DNA of 64,000 bases from Osedax fenrisi (taxonomy: Eukaryota; Annelida; Polychaeta; Sabellida; Siboglinidae). The notes beneath the pieces were generated by a model. The model was given only the letters and a program-made list of their open reading frames with translations. It did no database searches and was not told the DNA's origin. The translations under genes were made by a program, and so were the position numbers. The stretch is taken from the NCBI GenBank assembly GCA_964019155.1, contig OZ025240.1, positions 35,319,007-35,383,006 on the forward strand, written 5' to 3'. Of this stretch, positions 59,353 through 64,000 are shown one piece after another (position 1 is the first letter of the stretch; every line of letters begins with the position of its first letter).

Positions 59353-59385
59353 ACGACTAAACTCGATACCTAGCAACGTTTGGTA
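57240..59385. other. Spacer of the giant inverted repeat; no gene seen
   Basis: The unique 2.1 kb between the arms. It contains the right half of the element above, a (CA)n-like acacac/tcacac stretch near 57505-57530, TA tracts at 57538-57561, 57580-57622 and 59308-59350, and no coding frame. If genes B and C are transcribed, promoters or leader exons may lie here or in the inner arms, but no signal can be singled out. Confidence 0.6.
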
Positions 59386-60887
59386 TAAAAATATGTAATT
59401 CTATTAACTTATTATGTAATAGTATTATATAGATTATTTTACTTATTTTATTATTAATATAATATCTATATAATAAACTAATATTAATATTATCGAATAA
59501 GTTATTATATTAACCGGTATTAACTATTACATTTATATTAATTAATTATATTTTATTTTTATAAGTATATATGTATATTTTCGAATTTAGTTTTTTATTT
59601 TCTGTGCGGATTTCACGTAACGAAAACGTAACAAAAACGGAATTGGTGTGAACACCTAAAAATCTGATTACAGAAAATTGTCTGTAAATGATTCATTTTC
59701 TGTACGGTTTCACGTAACGTAAGGAAAACGGAATTGATGTGAACACCCTATTAGTAATATATTAACTATCTCTTCTATACTATAAGAGGGTCAGACATTA
59801 TTTAATACAAGTATTATTAAGTATTTCACAAAATAATTGTTACCTTTTGTTTTCTTGCAATTTTAAACCTTACGTTAGAATCTATCATGATAATATAATG
59901 CCACCCCTTATCTGATTATATAAAAGGTATTATCTTTGCACAGCTTATACCTGATTTATAAAGTTTCTCTATCATTATATAATCTATTTTATTAAGTTTT
60001 TTACCATTGATGAATTCCTCTTCATTTATCTAAACTATTTATAATTATTAATCATTGGTAATATATTAATAATTATAGCTACAGCAACTAATTATAGCTA
60101 TAGCGAATGTTATAGCAACACTATAATATTCAATGTTGTCTTTAATTTATAGCTTTATTACAAGCCCTTATATATCCCCAGTCTTCATCTGGATCAATAC
60201 TACTTTTTACATCCCAAATAACCTTGAATAATCTAGATATATTTTTTTAAAATATTTCCATTAGCAGATTGTTTAAATATTTAAAAGTATTTAATTATTT
60301 CATCGTTGCATTCAATAGATGGGGTATATATATTTGGACATAGATAATGTTGAATGATTTTGTTCGTATTCATAAGGTAAATAAATTGATTGGATATGGT
60401 TTAACAATTATTACAATATATTTTATATATATATATATGTATTAAAATCTCAACTCCACCCATTCAACTTATATTTTATTCACCTTATTAATACTATATA
60501 TATATATATATATCCTATTTATGTTATTACATCAGAATTATATTTACATATTACACATTTATTATTATAATTACACATACCCCAGATATATGTTCTCTAT
60601 ATTTATTAAGTTAATACAATATTTGTTCTGTCCTATACATTTAGCTGAACGGTCCTATATTCCATGACGATATTCTTCCTAATACAGTTTCTTCTGTTCG
60701 TCATCCATCGATAAATCATATTTTCTATATTTATTTATGGATAACACATTCTTTCAAACCCATGTGATGACCTAGCCGGTATATATATATCAGCATTGAT
60801 TAGTCAATTATTAGAAACTATTAATATGGTGTAGTTCATTGATAAATTATAATAGATATTTAGGGAATGCATGATGATCAATACGTT

Positions 60888-60889
<2 letters not shown>

Positions 60890-60964
<75 letters not shown>
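60890..60964. repeat. (TA)n microsatellite, right arm
   Basis: 75-bp TA tract, counterpart of 55632-55695. Confidence 0.95.
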
Positions 60965-60965
<1 letters not shown>

Positions 60966-61436
60966 TCAATATGTATAGTTCTTCTAATATACATAAAAGT
61001 AACACATATATATATATATATATATATAATATATTTGATTAAGGGGTAGGATCAGTAATCCAAGGAGCAGAGGTCGAGGGAATTAACTATCGTTTTACCT
61101 GAGATACAGTAATTGATTAATTAAATATGACAATTTGCAGATTTTGATATGGTAGTAATATAAGGAATGAAGGAAATACTCGAAAATAACGCTCAATTAT
61201 CATGCAGTAGGAAAATGAGAGAGTACAATATTATTAATAATAAAAGGAGATAGGTGGAAATGGAGAAAGAATAAATAATGTAGTTTTCGAGGTATTAAGC
61301 ATTTAAGGAGAATATGTTTTGAAATCAGCTGTTATTTAATATCTTTAGTACCGTTGTATACAACTATATATAGTTGATCATTGAGAATAATCGTGAATTA
61401 GTAGGAAACATATATAGTTATATATATATATATATA

Positions 61437-61685
61437 TATATATTGTTTTAATTAATTTTATAAAATGGGTCTTCAAATATTATTTAGAAGTGATCTTATA
61501 TAATTGTGTATACATAAATGATAAAGATCGGCTCTCGTTAAAACCATGGATGCCTTAACATGAGAGCGGCTTCGAAGGACATTAGAGCCATATATTATAG
61601 CCATATATTATACCATATATATATGGTTATAAGTGAAAACTGCATCTAAGTTTCTGGATGGGATGAAAGGACTCAACCAAATAAA
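61437..61685 (+). repeat. SINE copy in right arm (5' truncated)
   Basis: Plus-strand counterpart of the left-arm copy, with cttaacatgagagcggctt and tctggatgggatgaaagg blocks and the same internal duplication. A TA tract stands where the tRNA-like head would be. Confidence 0.82.
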
Positions 61686-61774
61686 TTAATATATATATAT
61701 ATATATATATATCTATAGATTATACTTATGCAAATATACTTTATATGAATTAATATATTATTAAATTATTATAG

Positions 61775-62416
61775 CAAGTATGTGCACCTGGAGACATCAA
61801 AGATAACATATTAAATAGAGAAGTAATTCATGAAAACTCAACCCATTTTTATTGTTTCAAAAATAAATTGGAGCACCTAAATCAATATAGTTTTGCTATA
61901 AAGGAAAATAGCTTACTTAAATTAATGTTACAAAAAAATAATATTTCTAAATTAAATATAAATCTATTTGTAAATTTAACTCGATTACAATTTATCAATT
62001 TATCTTATAATAAATTAAAAATAATTAATAAATCATTATTTAAGTACAACACAAATTTGAAGGTAATATATATAGAACATAATAAATTAATATACTTTAA
62101 TATAATTTTGGATGATTTTCACAAATTAACCGACATTATATTATATAATAATACATTGTCTACATTGAATAGTATACATTTTAAACGTTATTTAAATAAT
62201 GAGTCAACTAAATATGAAAGTAATGATAGGTATATTAATATAAAAGAAAATAAATTCAAGTGTAACAATAGTATGAATTGGATACCTAAATTAAGAGAAT
62301 TAATTACAATAGATTTAGATTATCGAATATATGTCGTAACTTAATTAATAACAAAAACATTACTTTGGGATGCTTTCTAGGAAGTAAATCTTCTCGTGTT
62401 AATGAATTGATAAATT
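61775..62416 (+). pseudogene. LRR gene C, ectodomain exon with frameshift
   Basis: The same exon as gene B in opposite orientation: ATTATAG acceptor ending 61774, N-cap, four LRRs (LMLQKNNISKL, INLSYNKLKII, IYIEHNKLIYF, IILYNNTLSTL) and part of the C-cap through NWIPKLRELI. One T is missing near 62328 relative to B, so the frame shifts at the second C-cap cysteine and stops at 62344. The remaining sequence, including the GTTAGT donor after 62416, is intact. Residue differences from B are few (one Asn to Asp, one Leu to Ser). Stalk, helix and tail exons would lie beyond the window by analogy with B. The missing base may be a real mutation or an assembly error. Confidence 0.72.
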
Positions 62417-62424
62417 GTTAGTAA

Positions 62425-62433
62425 TATACTATA

Positions 62434-62475
<42 letters not shown>

Positions 62476-62499
62476 CCAACTATGCTACAGAGGCAGTTA

Positions 62500-62557
<58 letters not shown>

Positions 62558-62874
62558 GCATGTATTTGTTCATTATATTATAAAATATTGAACAGTATCG
62601 CTATCATTAATGTATTATAAAGTCGGAATTAAATGGAGGCAACATTAATACAACATTAAATAAATTAAATGTTAATTATAAAAACAATGGTATTTATGTT
62701 ATCACTTTATTACCTCATACAACGTACAACCATTGTTATGCACGATATGATATTTCTAATATGCATTATTAAAACCACAACATTCCATACATTTATCAGT
62801 GATTAGCAATATTCAATACGTATTTCTCAATTTTATAGTAATGCGTATATTGATAAATTAGATTTTCTAAGTAA

Positions 62875-62880
<6 letters not shown>
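62425..62880. repeat. Conserved intron block of LRR gene C
   Basis: Inverted counterpart of 53685-54165, with TA tracts at 62440-62473 and 62502-62553 around a single tRNA-like piece (ccaactatgctacagaggca). The left arm has two such pieces. Confidence 0.75.
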
Positions 62881-62912
<32 letters not shown>

Positions 62913-63326
62913 ATCTCCCACCTCCTCCAATACCCATCTCAAGTCATATATATCCTCTAACTAATTGCATTATTTTATTATTCTATTTTATATTTCGCTC
63001 GAATTACTTCCATTTTATCATGTTAGTTTTTTCGTTTTTGAATTTATTGTGTTTTATTTTTTATTATTTATTTTACGTGCACTTACGAGGTATATCATCA
63101 CATTGCAACGGTGCCTAATAAACCTAATTTCATCATATATATAAATTAATATATTCTGTGCTACTTCCTAATGTTATATTATATTTATAAGTAAATTATT
63201 TAACTATATCTAGAATCACTTTTAGATATTTTATGATTGCCTTATGATTTTTATGTTTCTAAATTTAATAAGTTTATTTGTATTTAATTACCTGAAATCT
63301 ATAGTATATTCATGATACATATCATG

Positions 63327-63382
<56 letters not shown>

Positions 63383-64000
63383 TACACACTTGAAATTAAT
63401 GTGAGTAAATTATTAAAATACAAGGAATATAAATTATAATAGCAATATAATATAATACATCTATAATATTATAATATGGTTGATTCGGTTTTTTTCAATA
63501 GGTTTTTTCAAATGGTTTTTTTTGTTGGTTCTTAAGTTGAAAAAACTTTTTAACTTTTGAAAAGATTTTTTCCTTTTTTCAAAATTAATTACATTTTTAA
63601 GTTATGTTAAATATAAGTTATAATTGCCTACATTGTATGTTATATCAGGGAATGGGTAGGACACTTATCTAAATACACTTACGCCTACGATATAATATTT
63701 ATGTGATTAAAAGTTAATTATGCCAACACTAGGCTACAATTAGGCTGATTATTCTAATTGTGAATTATTTATATATTTAAATGTACAAATTTATCGTTTT
63801 TATGGTAATACATTATTATTAATAATACTATTTTATATATTTATATGTAGTGGCCAAACATTACTAAATTTAATCATTTTACTAAATAATAAAAGTAAAG
63901 TACTGTATTCGTATATTTTAACTTATCCTAACATAATATGATCCATTTATCATAACATTTTTTGATATAAAATTATATTTTTAATAAAATTTATTATTTT

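Larger units (their letters stand above)
59385..64000 (-). repeat. Giant inverted repeat, right arm (cut by window end)
   Basis: Reverse complement of 52563-57240 with small differences. It includes only the left portion of the GGGTGTTCAC element (59385-59748) and the same order of LRR exon, SINE and tract landmarks. It still matches at base 64000, so its outer end is unknown. Confidence 0.92.

Overview
The window is very A+T-rich animal DNA. It carries dozens of long (TA)n tracts, short spliceosomal introns (about 50 nt) next to long repeat-filled ones, and a metazoan set of transposable elements: L2/CR1-like and RTE-like LINEs, Ty3/gypsy, PIF/Harbinger with a MADF partner, hAT-like MITEs and a tRNA-derived SINE. 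Nothing bacterial, plastid or mitochondrial is visible. I take it as an invertebrate nuclear contig and cannot name the phylum from the sequence.

The host signal is a family of split genes for type I membrane leucine-rich-repeat (LRR) proteins. One exon encodes an LRR N-cap, about four LRRs and a four-cysteine C-cap; separate small exons encode stalk, membrane helix and cytoplasmic tail. Gene 1 (+) has a possible signal-peptide exon at 3945-4007, LRR exon 6218-6890 and helix/tail exon 9563-9765. Gene A (-) has LRR exon 30640-29998, stalk 28751-28707, helix 28650-28582 and tail 21432-21210. Gene B (-) has LRR exon 54816-54174, stalk 51373-51329, helix 51283-51215 and tail 49166-48935. Gene C (+) has LRR exon 61775-62416 and continues past the window. 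A and B sit in a segmental duplication (about 19.2-30.7 kb versus 48.2-54.9 kb) that has been stretched by different insertions. B and C lie head to head in the two arms of a giant inverted repeat (52563-57240 and 59385-64000, arms about 4.6 kb, spacer about 2.1 kb) that the window end cuts.

Mobile elements by region: 0.3-3 kb, decayed LINE with repeated 3' ends. 4.6-6.1 kb, MITE-like repeats. 7.7-9.25 kb, RTE remnant inside gene 1. 11.4-14.5 kb, possible hAT-like element holding two LINE remnants and a 28-bp minisatellite. 16151-17770, a 1.6-kb Ty3/gypsy deletion derivative with nearly identical 140-bp LTRs and a 5-bp target duplication. 19.9-21.1 kb, RTE pieces split by a repeat. 24.4-26.7 kb, LINE with a long reverse transcriptase ORF. 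27.3-32.5 kb, further LINE and gypsy remnants. 32.5-39.7 kb, no gene seen. 39.75-46.87 kb, an old gypsy copy split by a 5.1-kb PIF/Harbinger transposon (41260-46375) that has perfect 57-bp terminal inverted repeats, a TTA target duplication, two convergent intron-containing genes (MADF protein and DDE transposase), a nested hAT-like MITE and three minisatellites.

The best candidate for an undescribed system is the LRR receptor family. Its LRR cassette is far better conserved between loci than the stalk exon, it is duplicated in inverted arms, and several copies carry frameshifts or stops. The Harbinger element is the best-defined mobile unit.
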